From assembly GCA_045124055.1 (NCBI GenBank), contig JBGVKZ010000017.1, forward strand, positions 1 through 64,000: DNA of 64,000 nucleotides, in the 5' to 3' direction. Source of the DNA: CALZKI01 sp045124055. GTDB lineage: Bacteria > Bacillota > Clostridia > Lachnospirales > Lachnospiraceae. Below the pieces are notes generated by a model. That model was not told the DNA's origin and ran no database searches. It saw only the letters and a list, made by a program, of their open reading frames with translations. Shown one piece after another: positions 1 through 7,713 of the stretch (position 1 is the first letter of the stretch; each line of letters starts with the position of its first letter). A program made the position numbers and the translations under genes.

Positions 1-51
1 GAAACTCCATACATATCGGCTATCCGGACGCGACTTTGTTCACTATAGAAA

Positions 52-127
52 AATCGAAATTGGTGCAAACGATAGGGCAGTTTATAAAAATATGTAAGCT
101 GCTTTATCGTTTACACCAACTTCGATT
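52..127. repeat. Imperfect 29-bp inverted repeat (hairpin)
   Basis: Arms at 52-80 and 99-127 are reverse complements with only four differences over 29 bases, separated by an 18-base loop. Two of the differences become G-U pairs in a plus-strand transcript and the other two become G-U pairs in a minus-strand transcript, so a stable hairpin forms either way. No T-tract follows, so it is not a typical terminator. It may be the end of an element or an RNA structure; its role is unknown. Confidence 0.6.
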
Positions 128-163
128 GGTTTCTAATCAATTTTCAGACGCTCCATTCAGGGG

Positions 164-556
164 ATGCGTTTAAAACCTGCAACATATTTGGGCGAAGATA
201 TCATGATTATTGAGCGAGCTGGTAAATATCATAAAACAAAGAGTATTATTGGATGTAAGTATGAACAGACGGATGTTCCTGTCCATTTTAGGGAGGCGTG
301 TGGTAATTATATAGTTGCGGATGAAAAATTCAAGGAATTAAAGTGTAAATGTCAGCTCAAGGTGGAAGGTGACGCGTTAACGTTGGAGATTGAAGCGTTA
401 AATGTAAAGCTTAACAACTGCCTGAAAGTGGTTGGTGAAGACCTTGCGATTTTACAGGGATTTGGCAGACTGACAAAAGAAGCGGTAAAATTGAAAAAAG
501 AAGATAGCGGATATTATTTGACTTTTAGTGGTATTGTTTTTAAGAAGATGGAGTAG
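164..556 (+). CDS. Hypothetical protein, possibly a detached C-terminal domain
   Basis: This is an open frame of up to 130 residues. An in-frame ATG at 203 gives 117 residues, and neither start has a convincing ribosome-binding site. The composition is soluble, with no signal peptide or membrane segment. The C-terminal part (alternating beta-strand pattern, then GFGR and later YLTFSGIVF) resembles the small beta-barrel domain that follows some serine beta-lactamase-like hydrolases. No catalytic domain is visible upstream in the window, so it could be a remnant. The resemblance is a weak impression and I do not claim a function. It ends 10 bases before the next gene. Confidence 0.45.
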   Translation: MRLKPATYLGEDIMIIERAGKYHKTKSIIGCKYEQTDVPVHFREACGNYIVADEKFKELKCKCQLKVEGDALTLEIEALNVKLNNCLKVVGEDLAILQGFGRLTKEAVKLKKEDSGYYLTFSGIVFKKME

Positions 557-566
557 GTATTGTAAT

Positions 567-1481
567 ATGAGATTATTAATATATGGAGCAGGTGTAATTG
601 GTTGTTGGTATGCAGTCTTATTTAGCAAAGCCGGATACGATACAACTATATATGCAAGGGGCAAGAGATTAATACTTTTACAAAAAGAGGGGTTATGTTA
701 TGAATTAAAAGGGAAAATACATAAAGCGAATGTTAAAATTATTGAATGCTTAGAGAATACAGAGCATTATGATTTTATTTTCTTAACTGTCAAAGAAAAT
801 CAGGTGCACACTGCTTTAGTAGAATTGTCTCATAATATTAGTCCGAATATAGTTACTATGGTAAATACTATTGAAGAATATAAGAATTGGGAAAAACTCT
901 GCGGAGAAGATCGTATTATTCCTGCTTTCCCGGGAGCAGGTGGAAGTTTTCGGGATGGAATACTAAAAGCGGCCCTTACTCCATATATCATTCAACCCAC
1001 AACGTTTGCTGAAATAAATGGAGAACGTACACAACGTTTGGACAATTTATCACAAATAATGGAGAAGTCAAAAATTCCGTATCAAATAGTAAAAAACATG
1101 CATAACTGGCAATTGTGTCATCTTGCTATGGTTGTACCTATAGCTGATGCCTATTATATGGCAGAAAATCCACAAATGGTATGGAAAGAAGATAAGGTAA
1201 TGCAGAAAACAGCGATGCAAATAAAACATAACTTCCGGATGTTACATAAATTGGGAATTGTTCTATCGCCAAGAAAGATGAATGTGTTTTGTTTGTTGCC
1301 GACTTGGATATTGAAAATTGGTTTAATTTTGGTGTTTAAAAGTGATTTTGGGGATGTGTTCATGTATCAGCATTCAATGAATGCACCGGACGAAATGCGA
1401 CAATTAAATAGACAATTTTATCAGTATATAAAAATAGAAAAAATGGATAGGATTAAGAATCAGGAAAGGCATATCATTTGA
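567..1481 (+). CDS. PanE/ApbA-family ketopantoate reductase-like protein
   Basis: This is a 304-residue NAD(P)-dependent reductase-like protein. The N-terminus shows a Rossmann nucleotide-binding motif (GAGVIGCWYA, residues 7-16), followed by an ApbA-like fold with TVKENQ near the NADP-binding region. True 2-dehydropantoate 2-reductase makes pantoate for coenzyme A, but many Firmicute paralogues have other or unknown substrates. No other pantothenate genes are nearby, so the substrate is left open. I chose ATG 567 because the Rossmann strand begins at once; an upstream in-frame start at 528 would overlap the preceding gene and add 13 unlikely residues. A GGAG lies at 550-553. A terminator follows directly. 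Confidence 0.75.
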   Translation: MRLLIYGAGVIGCWYAVLFSKAGYDTTIYARGKRLILLQKEGLCYELKGKIHKANVKIIECLENTEHYDFIFLTVKENQVHTALVELSHNISPNIVTMVNTIEEYKNWEKLCGEDRIIPAFPGAGGSFRDGILKAALTPYIIQPTTFAEINGERTQRLDNLSQIMEKSKIPYQIVKNMHNWQLCHLAMVVPIADAYYMAENPQMVWKEDKVMQKTAMQIKHNFRMLHKLGIVLSPRKMNVFCLLPTWILKIGLILVFKSDFGDVFMYQHSMNAPDEMRQLNRQFYQYIKIEKMDRIKNQERHII

Positions 1482-1499
1482 AAATGGTATGCCTTTTTG
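1466..1499 (+). terminator. Rho-independent terminator after the PanE-like gene
   Basis: A stem pairs AAAGGCATA...CATTT with AAATG...TATGCC, followed by a T-run. It overlaps the stop codon of the reductase gene. Confidence 0.75.
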
Positions 1500-1557
1500 C
1501 CGTTGAAACATTAAAATAGACCGAATAATCAAAAATCAACAAGATTTTCTTTTCGTA

Positions 1558-1566
1558 TGTTACAAT
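1558..1566 (+). promoter_or_regulatory. Extended -10 promoter for the lipoprotein gene
   Basis: TG-T-TACAAT forms an extended -10 element about 40 bases before the GTG start at 1605. No good -35 is seen. The stretch TCGTATGTTACAAT resembles the promoter at 5038-5046, and both are preceded by an ACCGAATA sequence (here at 1520). Confidence 0.45.
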
Positions 1567-1604
1567 GTAGCCGCGAAAAGAAGAAAAAAAGGAGGTAGTC
1601 ATAA

Positions 1605-2198
1605 GTGTTCTCTGTGAAAAAGAAAGTTATGTTATTTATATTGATATGTATGGCTATTTTACTTGCGGGCTGTTCGGGAATATTTGGAATGGGTACGATA
1701 CAAGAAAATTCGCCGGAAAAATATGGAGAATGGGAAAAATATCATACTGCACCGACATTTTTACCTGAGAGGATTGACGAATATACAATAAATACTTATT
1801 CCTATACGTTATACAACTATATGGATACTTGTTATGAAATTTTTCTCGATATTACCGTGTCAGAAGAACAGTTTAATGAACTTATAGAAGAAGCAAAACA
1901 GTATACCGATACGTATATGGAAAGAGAAACCTTTTACAGTGAGGGATATACGGAGATTATATTTGCAGATGCCTATAAAAAAGGTGAAACAAGCAAATAC
2001 GACGGGTTGGAACAGGTTGGCACAGCAAAAATAGATAAGGTGATTTATAACCCTGAAACCCTTCATATCATTTATGTGTCTTTTTATGCAGAAGATACCG
2101 GTGTGTATGATGTTGAGAATATTGCCTATTTCAACAGATTCTCTATCACAACAGATGAATATATAGAACATTTATGGGAGATAGAAACAGATGAGTAA
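1605..2198 (+). CDS. Putative lipoprotein of unknown function
   Basis: This 197-residue protein has a lipoprotein signal peptide: basic MFSVKKK, a hydrophobic core, and the lipobox LLAGC with the lipidated cysteine near residue 23. It is therefore expected on the outer face of the cytoplasmic membrane. The mature part is acidic and tyrosine-rich, and I recognise no family. The GTG start at 1605 is supported by GGAGG at 1591-1595 with a 9-base gap. It is followed by a promoter-like sequence and small membrane-protein genes on the same strand. Confidence 0.75.
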   Translation: MFSVKKKVMLFILICMAILLAGCSGIFGMGTIQENSPEKYGEWEKYHTAPTFLPERIDEYTINTYSYTLYNYMDTCYEIFLDITVSEEQFNELIEEAKQYTDTYMERETFYSEGYTEIIFADAYKKGETSKYDGLEQVGTAKIDKVIYNPETLHIIYVSFYAEDTGVYDVENIAYFNRFSITTDEYIEHLWEIETDE

Positions 2199-2223
2199 AT
2201 TGAGTGTATCAGGTAAAATTGGC

Positions 2224-2253
2224 TTGACAACTGATTACAGGATTGATTATGCT
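2224..2253 (+). promoter_or_regulatory. Candidate promoter upstream of the 23-residue peptide gene
   Basis: TTGACA at 2224-2229 and TATGCT at 2248-2253 are separated by 18 bases. Transcription from here would start near 2260, after the distal starts of the longer overlapping frame, which favours the short ORF at 2372. Confidence 0.45.
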
Positions 2254-2371
2254 GATACTACTGTTTTGCAATCAGCCTATTCCTGATGTTGTAGTGGGGA
2301 TTTACAGTATGGGTGTGGTGATAGCTTTCAGTGGCTTACTTGATACTAGAAAAAAACAGGAGGTAAAAACA

Positions 2372-2443
2372 ATGGAACTGATTGCCGCTTTGGTATTTCT
2401 GGGCGTAATTGTTCTTGTGGTAGGGGGTGTTATTTGTCTATGA
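2372..2443 (+). CDS. Small single-span membrane peptide (23 residues)
   Basis: The ATG at 2372 has an ideal AGGAGG (2358-2363) eight bases upstream and encodes a 23-residue, almost entirely hydrophobic peptide of one membrane span (MELIAALVFLGVIVLVVGG...). Its stop overlaps the ATG of the next membrane-protein gene (ATGA), which implies translational coupling. The frame is open further upstream (to 2243, 66 residues), but no ribosome-binding site supports the longer form. Function unknown. Small hydrophobic peptides of this kind include toxins and membrane-protein regulators, but no antisense RNA or antitoxin is evident. Confidence 0.5.
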   Translation: MELIAALVFLGVIVLVVGGVICL

Positions 2444-2748
2444 AGAAAACAAAATCTAATTTTGGACATAAAATTCGGATACTGTTGGATGCTTTTGGTT
2501 ATGGTGCATCTTTCGCAATAACAAAGTTGCTCACACAAAACATCCTGCATAAAGACAAATTCCTTATGGATTTGGCTGTATTTATGGTGGTGTTTCCGTT
2601 ACTGAAAGTACTATGGGAGAACACTGCATATCTTATAGAACGCATTCGTGGTGGTGCTAGAAAGCCAAATTGGGAAAGTACGAAAAGTAATTTAATCGTG
2701 AGCATAATTGGGGTAGTCTTTGGCACGATTTACTACTTCATCGGATAG
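2440..2748 (+). CDS. Small integral membrane protein, unknown function
   Basis: This 102-residue protein starts at ATG 2440, overlapping the stop of the upstream peptide by four bases. A basic N-terminus (MKKTKSNFGHKIR) precedes about three hydrophobic segments (roughly residues 14-30, 42-60 and 85-101) with a basic loop around residues 66-80. I recognise no family. The coupling to the 23-residue peptide suggests the two act together. A terminator-like hairpin follows. Confidence 0.6.
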   Translation: MKKTKSNFGHKIRILLDAFGYGASFAITKLLTQNILHKDKFLMDLAVFMVVFPLLKVLWENTAYLIERIRGGARKPNWESTKSNLIVSIIGVVFGTIYYFIG

Positions 2749-2792
2749 CAAACCAAGCAAGGCATACTTATCAGCTTTGGTTGGTTTTTATT
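2749..2792 (+). terminator. Probable terminator
   Basis: AACCAAGC pairs with GCTTTGGTT (one bulged base) and is followed by a T-rich stretch. It separates the small membrane genes from the chemoreceptor gene. Confidence 0.55.
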
Positions 2793-2835
2793 TGCTAAAT
2801 GTCTGTTAATCTTGCTAAAAACAATAACCAGGTAA

Positions 2836-2864
2836 TTGTCAAGTCCCAAGGATAATGGTAAAAT
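2836..2864 (+). promoter_or_regulatory. Promoter for the chemoreceptor gene
   Basis: TTGTCA (2836-2841) and TAAAAT (2859-2864) are spaced by exactly 17 bases. This is a housekeeping-type promoter rather than a flagellar sigma promoter. The start codon lies 38 bases further on. Confidence 0.6.
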
Positions 2865-2902
2865 ATTTCCAACGAAAACTTGAGAAAACATAGGAGAAGG
2901 TT

Positions 2903-4897
2903 ATGCAGACGACAAAGAAAAAGGGAATCAGTATCAGACTAAAATTGATAGGGATTATTATTCCGATTGTGTTAGTATTGATTGTTTCATTTTTTGCCCT
3001 GGCAAGAAATATGGTGATAAAAACATCACAGGAAAAATTGCAGGCAAAATCGCAGGTGTATACAGAGCAGATTAGTAGTTGGACGAACCAGATTTTCGGA
3101 GAATTACAGGTGTATCAGGATACCATTGAAGAAGGAAAGTTTGCAGATGATGATGCTATCTTAAGCTATTTGGAAACTACATTGGATAAAAACGCAGCTT
3201 ATCCATATGGCTTATATATGGGAGATAACAGTGGAATTTATCTTGATGGCTCGGGCTGGGTTCCGGGAAGCGATTGGGTGCTGACAGAACGCGACTGGTA
3301 TGTAGATGGTAAAGATAATGAGACGCTAGCTTTTGGTGAGCCATATTATGATTCTTTGACAGGGCAAGTATGCGTAAGTGCCTCAGTACACGTAGACTAT
3401 AAAAAAGCTACCAGAGTATTGGCAACTGATGTGTATTTGGACTATGTAGCAGAATTGGTTACAGAGATTGCCAGTCAGGAGCAGGAAGATGCCTTTTTAG
3501 TAACAAAAGATTCTCAGACAATTATTGCTCACAATGACCAGGATATGTTAGCAGTTACTTTAGATGGAGAAGGCATCGACTCCTTATATACGGAAATTGG
3601 AAAAAGTCTGGAAAATGGAAATACCGAGATGATTTCTGTAAAAGGCAATGATGGAACATACCTTGTATGCCTTAATCCAGTGGAAAATACAGATTGGTAT
3701 TTAGTAACCTATGTAAAAGAACAGACGGTTTTAGCAGATTTACATAAAATGGAAGGCATTATGGTAAGTATTGCTGTTGTTGCAGCAGTTGTACTGATTC
3801 TTGTTATTTCCCAAATGGTAAATAGTATTGTAAAACCAGTGAAAAAAATGACTCAGGTAATTGACAATATTGCGGACGGCGACTTCTCACAAAACATCGA
3901 AAGTAAAGGCCATGATGAAATCGGACGAATGAGCCACAATATGCAGTTATTTATTACAAAAATGCGAGGAACTATTTCGGAAATTAGTGATATCGCCAGT
4001 TGGCTAAAACAACAGTCCGTAGAAAATACAGACGTATCAGATTCCTTAAAAACGGCATCTTACAAGCAGGGAGAAGAAATGGAAATGCTTGAACAAATGG
4101 TAGAACAGCTTTCCAAATCAGCTAAAGATGCGAAATTACAGATGGAACAGTTGGCGGCATTAATTGCCCGTGCAGACGAAGAAGGAAAAGCAGCAGAGAT
4201 ATTGATGCAGGAAAGCGTGGTTATGTCTCAAAGTGGTAAAGATGATATGACTCGCGTACATAGCGGAATGGATAACATCAATACAGCCATTACAATGCTT
4301 TCTGGTCAGATGGAAAGAGTTGGAGAAACCGTTACGCAGATTAGCGATATGGTAGATATGATTGTGGATATTGCAGAGGAGACCAATCTCCTGTCTTTGA
4401 ATGCATCTATTGAGGCGGCACGAGCAGGGGAAGCGGGACGCGGATTTTCTGTGGTTGCCGAACAAATTGGGAAATTGGCCACGGATAGCAGTTTGGCAGC
4501 AGACCAGATTTCTAAGTTGACTCAGGAAATTCAGACCACCGTAAGCGACGCTGTTTCTCATATGAATACAAGTGTAACAGAAGTACAGACAAATGTGGAC
4601 GTTGCTTCAGAGGCAAAGGATACCTTTGAAGGTTTATATGGAAAAGTTAAAGAAACCAGTCAAAGAGTAAAACAGATGATAGAATTGGTGGATAAAGTCG
4701 ACATTGTATCTAAAGAAATGGAAGAAATTTCAGTAAGTCAGGCATATGCAGCAGAACAGATTGCACGTTCAGCAGAAGGCTTGAATCAGCAGACACATCA
4801 TATTACAACAGGTAGTTGTACTGTGGCAGAAAGTGCCGAGGCACTGGAAAAAGAATCCGAAAAACTACTTGGTAGAATTGGCACATTTAGAATATAA
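2903..4897 (+). CDS. Methyl-accepting chemotaxis protein with dCache sensor
   Basis: This is a 664-residue chemoreceptor. In order it has a membrane span at about residues 12-32, an extracytoplasmic dCache-like sensor (about 35-280, with the typical WVPGSDWVLTERDWY stretch and a GEPYYD turn), a second span at about 286-306, a HAMP linker with the ending DEIGRM (about 307-360), and a long coiled-coil signalling domain. The hairpin tip is the highly conserved EETNLLSLNASIEAARAGEA, so it should dock CheA and CheW. No C-terminal receptor-modification pentapeptide is seen. The ligand is unknown, though dCache sensors often bind amino acids or organic acids. It is a single-gene unit with its own promoter and terminator. 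No che or flagellar genes lie in the window. Confidence 0.93.
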   Translation: MQTTKKKGISIRLKLIGIIIPIVLVLIVSFFALARNMVIKTSQEKLQAKSQVYTEQISSWTNQIFGELQVYQDTIEEGKFADDDAILSYLETTLDKNAAYPYGLYMGDNSGIYLDGSGWVPGSDWVLTERDWYVDGKDNETLAFGEPYYDSLTGQVCVSASVHVDYKKATRVLATDVYLDYVAELVTEIASQEQEDAFLVTKDSQTIIAHNDQDMLAVTLDGEGIDSLYTEIGKSLENGNTEMISVKGNDGTYLVCLNPVENTDWYLVTYVKEQTVLADLHKMEGIMVSIAVVAAVVLILVISQMVNSIVKPVKKMTQVIDNIADGDFSQNIESKGHDEIGRMSHNMQLFITKMRGTISEISDIASWLKQQSVENTDVSDSLKTASYKQGEEMEMLEQMVEQLSKSAKDAKLQMEQLAALIARADEEGKAAEILMQESVVMSQSGKDDMTRVHSGMDNINTAITMLSGQMERVGETVTQISDMVDMIVDIAEETNLLSLNASIEAARAGEAGRGFSVVAEQIGKLATDSSLAADQISKLTQEIQTTVSDAVSHMNTSVTEVQTNVDVASEAKDTFEGLYGKVKETSQRVKQMIELVDKVDIVSKEMEEISVSQAYAAEQIARSAEGLNQQTHHITTGSCTVAESAEALEKESEKLLGRIGTFRI

Positions 4898-4903
4898 GAA
4901 AAT

Positions 4904-4938
4904 CCGGGAGAACATTTTTGTTCTTCCGGTATTTTTAT
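4904..4938 (+). terminator. Terminator after the chemoreceptor gene
   Basis: CCGGGAGAACA pairs with TGTTCTTCCGG with a short T-rich loop, followed by TATTTTTATTTT. Confidence 0.8.
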
Positions 4939-4977
4939 TTTATAGGAAGTTTTATGCGGAGCTTATTAGCATAATTT

Positions 4978-5007
4978 ACCGAATAGTCATAAAAAAATAC
5001 CGATTAG
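4978..5007 (+). promoter_or_regulatory. Candidate LytTR binding site (direct repeats)
   Basis: ACCGAATAG (4978-4986) and ACCGATTAG (4999-5007) are 9-base direct repeats separated by 12 bases, a 21-base periodicity. That geometry is known for AgrA/ComE-type LytTR regulators, whose half-sites resemble ACAGTTAAG. The pair lies just upstream of the promoter of a LytTR gene, consistent with autoregulation. Confidence 0.6.
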
Positions 5008-5037
5008 AATAAATTCCAATTTTTTCGTCTTCTTGTA

Positions 5038-5046
5038 TGTTATAAT
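5038..5046 (+). promoter_or_regulatory. Extended -10 promoter of the LytTR gene
   Basis: TG-T-TATAAT, with a perfect -10 and no good -35, fits a promoter activated from the upstream direct repeats. The start codon is at 5087. Confidence 0.6.
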
Positions 5047-5086
5047 ATTAGTAGAAGATATTTGGGATATTGGAAAGAGGAAAAAG

Positions 5087-5527
5087 ATGAAATACAAACT
5101 CATTGTTGATAAAGATGCAATCGAAGAAATTGTCGCCACCGTTCATGAGCCAAGTGAATTAACGGACCAAATTGAAAATCTTGTTTTAACCTATAAGGGA
5201 AAAGACAGCATTATGGCATATAGGGAAGATGAAATAACGAATCTGACCTTTTCCGATATAGAATGCATTACTGTTATTGACCGAAAGACTTTTGCCATTG
5301 ATAGTCTGGGGGCGAAATATCGTATTAACCACAGGCTTTGTGAACTGGAAGAAATGTTACCTTCCTATTTTATTCGAATCAATAAATCGGGAATTGCGAA
5401 TAAAAGTCGAATTGTAAGATTTAAAACATCGTTTAATGGTGCTGTGGACGTAATTTTTAAGTGTGGCTATACCGATTATGTTTCCAGACGATGCTTTGCC
5501 GATATTAAAAGGAGGATTGAAACGTGA
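5087..5527 (+). CDS. LytTR-family DNA-binding transcriptional regulator
   Basis: This 146-residue regulator has no receiver domain. The N-terminal third is a short alpha/beta region, and the C-terminal about 100 residues form a LytTR DNA-binding domain (I-x-x-I-E-C-I-x-V-I-D, then FIRINKSGIANKSRIVRF and the final SRRCFADIKRR). ATG 5087 is preceded by AAAGAGG with a 6-base gap; an upstream TTG frame start would lie at the -10 element and is rejected. The stop overlaps the next gene's GTG by four bases (GTGA), so the two are translationally coupled. LytTR-DUF3021 pairs are common in Firmicutes and usually autoregulate. Confidence 0.88.
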   Translation: MKYKLIVDKDAIEEIVATVHEPSELTDQIENLVLTYKGKDSIMAYREDEITNLTFSDIECITVIDRKTFAIDSLGAKYRINHRLCELEEMLPSYFIRINKSGIANKSRIVRFKTSFNGAVDVIFKCGYTDYVSRRCFADIKRRIET

Positions 5528-5949
5528 AAAAATATATAGGAGAATTTCTAAAACGTGGTGTTTTTGTTATGGGATTTGGACCTATCGTTTTAGCTATTGT
5601 ATATGGAATTCTGTGGAAGACGGGTGTCATATCCAGTCTTGATGCAGGAGAAGTTGTTCGTGCCATATTAACTATTTCGTTAATGGCATTTATTGCAGCA
5701 GGTATTACAATGGTTTATCAGATAGAGGAATTGCCGTTGCTTTATGCTATTTTGATACATGCAGTGGTACTCTATTTAGATTATATTATGATTTATTTTG
5801 TAAATGGGTGGTTGGCTTCCGGACTTAAGCCATTTGCTGTTTTTACGATATGTTTCGTGCTTGGCTATACACTGATATGGCTATTCATTTATAGAATGAT
5901 TCGTAAGGATACCGCAGAGCTGAATCAGACCTTGAGTAGACAAAATTAG
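5524..5949 (+). CDS. DUF3021-like four-span membrane protein
   Basis: This 141-residue protein starts with GTG and is coupled to the LytTR gene. Four hydrophobic spans are visible (about residues 12-32, 45-62, 70-92 and 103-126), with a conserved-looking glutamate pair in VYQIEELPLL and a charged C-terminal tail. This matches the DUF3021 family habitually encoded beside LytTR regulators, which is thought to control the regulator's activity from the membrane. That role is known only by association. Confidence 0.8.
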   Translation: MKKYIGEFLKRGVFVMGFGPIVLAIVYGILWKTGVISSLDAGEVVRAILTISLMAFIAAGITMVYQIEELPLLYAILIHAVVLYLDYIMIYFVNGWLASGLKPFAVFTICFVLGYTLIWLFIYRMIRKDTAELNQTLSRQN

Positions 5950-5966
5950 AATAGAGTAAGCATTTA

Positions 5967-6052
5967 TGGGCTGTTTGCATTTGTACCGCCCCCAAAAGTT
6001 AGACCTAAAATCTAACGATTGGGAGGTCGGTACATAGTGCACGGCTCTTTTT
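5967..6052 (+). terminator. Terminator stem interrupted by the mini-element
   Basis: TGGGCTGTTTGCATT (about 5967-5981) can pair imperfectly with AGTGCACGGCTC (6036-6047), followed by eight Ts. The IS-like 53-mer occupies the position of the loop. An outer pair TAGAGTAA / TTACTCTA (5952-5959 and 6053-6060) extends the symmetry. Confidence 0.5.
5982..6034. mobile_element. 53-bp mini-element with IS-like terminal inverted repeats
   Basis: The sequence begins TGTACCGCCCCC and ends GGGAGGTCGGTACA, and the arms (including GTTAGA / TCTAAC) pair over about 22 bases. TGTACCG...CCCCCAAAAGTTAGA resembles the outer ends of IS3-family (IS150-type) elements. With no transposase left, this would be a deletion remnant or a tiny non-autonomous copy. 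It sits in the apparent loop of a terminator hairpin. No clear target duplication is seen. Confidence 0.45.
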
Positions 6053-6110
6053 TTACTCTAAAATCGGTATCAGAAAATAGGAATTAAAGCGGCTACACTT
6101 GTGCTTGGCA

Positions 6111-6139
6111 TTGAAAAAACATAACGACTACGATATAAT
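6111..6139 (+). promoter_or_regulatory. Promoter of the glycan cassette
   Basis: TTGAAA (6111-6116) and a perfect TATAAT (6134-6139) have exact 17-base spacing, 33 bases before the first start codon of the cassette. Confidence 0.75.
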
Positions 6140-6172
6140 AAAACTGTATGTCCAATAAAGGAGGAAGACTCT

Positions 6173-7270
6173 ATGGCAATAGAGATTATGCCGAATCGAC
6201 TGGATAAAGGTTTTTTTCGGTATCAGGAAGAATTGGAAAGTAAAGCAATCGAGGTACTACGAAGTGGTTGGTACGTTTTAGGACCGGAAGTGAAAGCCTT
6301 CGAGGAGGAGTTCGCTCAGTATACAGGTGCAAAACACTGTGTCGGATTGGCTAGTGGATTAGATGCACTGTGGCTTGCCTTTAAAGTTTTGGGAATTGGT
6401 AAAGGTGATGAGGTAATTGTTCAGGCGAATACATATATTGCCAGTGTAATGGGTGTGACAATTAACGATGCAACACCAGTGTTTATTGAACCGGACGAGT
6501 ACTATAATATAGATACGGAGCAATTAGAGGCTCTGATTACACCCAAGACAAAAGCGATATTGGTTGTTCATTTGTATGGACAGGCGTCCAATATGCAAAA
6601 GATTGTAGAACTTTGTAAAAAGTACAATTTAAGACTGGTAGAAGACTGTGCACAGTCTCATGGGGCTTGCTATGATGGACAGATGACAGGTACATTTGGG
6701 GATATTGGTTGTTTCTCTTTTTATCCTTCAAAAAACTTGGGAGCATTTGGTGATGCAGGAGCTATTGTGACAGATGACGAAGAAATTGCAAAGGCTATGA
6801 GGGTCTATCGCAACTATGGAAGTGAAAAAAGATATTATAATATGGTAGTTGGAGCTAATTCCAGATTGGACGAGCTACAAGCCGGACTCTTACGTGTCAA
6901 ATTGTCTCATCTGAATGAGTTGACAGAAGAAAGAGGACAACTGGCTGAAACATATTTAAAGAATATTAAGAATGAAAAAATTATTTTACCCAAGGTACGA
7001 GAAAAATGTAGTCATGTATGGCATCAATTTGTAATTCGTTGTGAAAAAAGAGATGAATTGATACAATACCTAGAGGAAAAGGGCATTGGTACAATTATTC
7101 ATTATCCCATTCCGCCGCATTTATCAGAGGCATATAAATATCTGGGATTTCAAAAAGGTGATTATCCAAAAACCGAAGAATATGCAGATACAATTCTGTC
7201 CTTACCGATGTATAATGGTATGACAAATGATGAGATACAAAGAGTGATTCGTGTGTTGAATGAATTTTAG
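6173..7270 (+). CDS. DegT/DnrJ/EryC1-type sugar aminotransferase (FdtB-like)
   Basis: This 365-residue PLP-dependent aminotransferase should place an amino group on a nucleotide-linked keto-sugar. Visible features are the cofactor region GLASGLDALWLAF, the aspartate of VEDCAQSHGA that contacts PLP, and the Schiff-base lysine K187 in SFYPSKNLGAFGD. The next gene is a 3,4-ketoisomerase, so the likely product is a dTDP-3-amino-3,6-dideoxyhexose, as in the FdtA/FdtB and QdtA/QdtB pathways. AGGAGG precedes ATG 6173. It is the first gene of a co-directional cassette ending at GtrA. Confidence 0.88.
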   Translation: MAIEIMPNRLDKGFFRYQEELESKAIEVLRSGWYVLGPEVKAFEEEFAQYTGAKHCVGLASGLDALWLAFKVLGIGKGDEVIVQANTYIASVMGVTINDATPVFIEPDEYYNIDTEQLEALITPKTKAILVVHLYGQASNMQKIVELCKKYNLRLVEDCAQSHGACYDGQMTGTFGDIGCFSFYPSKNLGAFGDAGAIVTDDEEIAKAMRVYRNYGSEKRYYNMVVGANSRLDELQAGLLRVKLSHLNELTEERGQLAETYLKNIKNEKIILPKVREKCSHVWHQFVIRCEKRDELIQYLEEKGIGTIIHYPIPPHLSEAYKYLGFQKGDYPKTEEYADTILSLPMYNGMTNDEIQRVIRVLNEF

Positions 7271-7278
7271 GAGAAGTT

Positions 7279-7713
7279 ATGCAATTAAAAGAGCAATATA
7301 AACTGATTGAATTTGTAGACTTAGGTGATGAAAGAGGTAACTTAGTGGTTATCGAAGGGGAAGGAATGGATATTCCTTTCGATATAAAGAGAGTATTTTA
7401 TATATATGGTTCTGATAGAGAAGTAATCAGAGGGCAGCATGCGAATCGCGAAACGGAGTTTTTACTGGTTAATGTCAGCGGTATTAGTAAAGTAAGAGTA
7501 GACAATGGAAAAGAAAGTGAAGTTATAGAGCTGAATAAACCTCGTATGGGCTTATATCTTTCATCGATGCTCTGGAAAGATATGTATGATTTTTCGGAGG
7601 ATTCGGTATTATTGGTTTTGGCAAGCAGACATTATGACGCCAAAGAATATATCAGGAATTATGAGGAATATTTAGAAGAATTAAGAAAAGATGGAGAACA
7701 AAGCAATGAGTAA
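7279..7713 (+). CDS. Sugar 3,4-ketoisomerase (WxcM/FdtA-like cupin)
   Basis: This 144-residue cupin has RGQHANRETEF near residue 58, matching the RG-x-HAH active-site strand of FdtA/QdtA enzymes, which shift the keto group of dTDP-4-keto-6-deoxyglucose from C4 to C3. The usual second histidine is an asparagine here. It lies 8 bases after the aminotransferase and overlaps the following glycosyltransferase start, so co-translation is likely. It would supply the substrate of the aminotransferase. The dTDP-sugar donor enzymes (rmlA, rmlB) are not in the window. Confidence 0.82.
   Translation: MQLKEQYKLIEFVDLGDERGNLVVIEGEGMDIPFDIKRVFYIYGSDREVIRGQHANRETEFLLVNVSGISKVRVDNGKESEVIELNKPRMGLYLSSMLWKDMYDFSEDSVLLVLASRHYDAKEYIRNYEEYLEELRKDGEQSNE

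Noticed and set aside
3..173. Open frame from the left edge that might be the end of an upstream gene
   Set aside because: It runs through the 29-bp hairpin, shows no recognisable motif and overlaps the next ORF; too weak to call.
2836..2864. Flagellar sigma-D promoter for the chemoreceptor
   Set aside because: The hexamers match the housekeeping consensus with 17-base spacing, not TAAA-N15-GCCGATAA.
4160..4561. 133-codon open frame on the minus strand inside the chemoreceptor gene
   Set aside because: It lies wholly antisense to the conserved signalling domain, has no ribosome-binding site and gives a cysteine/histidine-rich nonsense composition.
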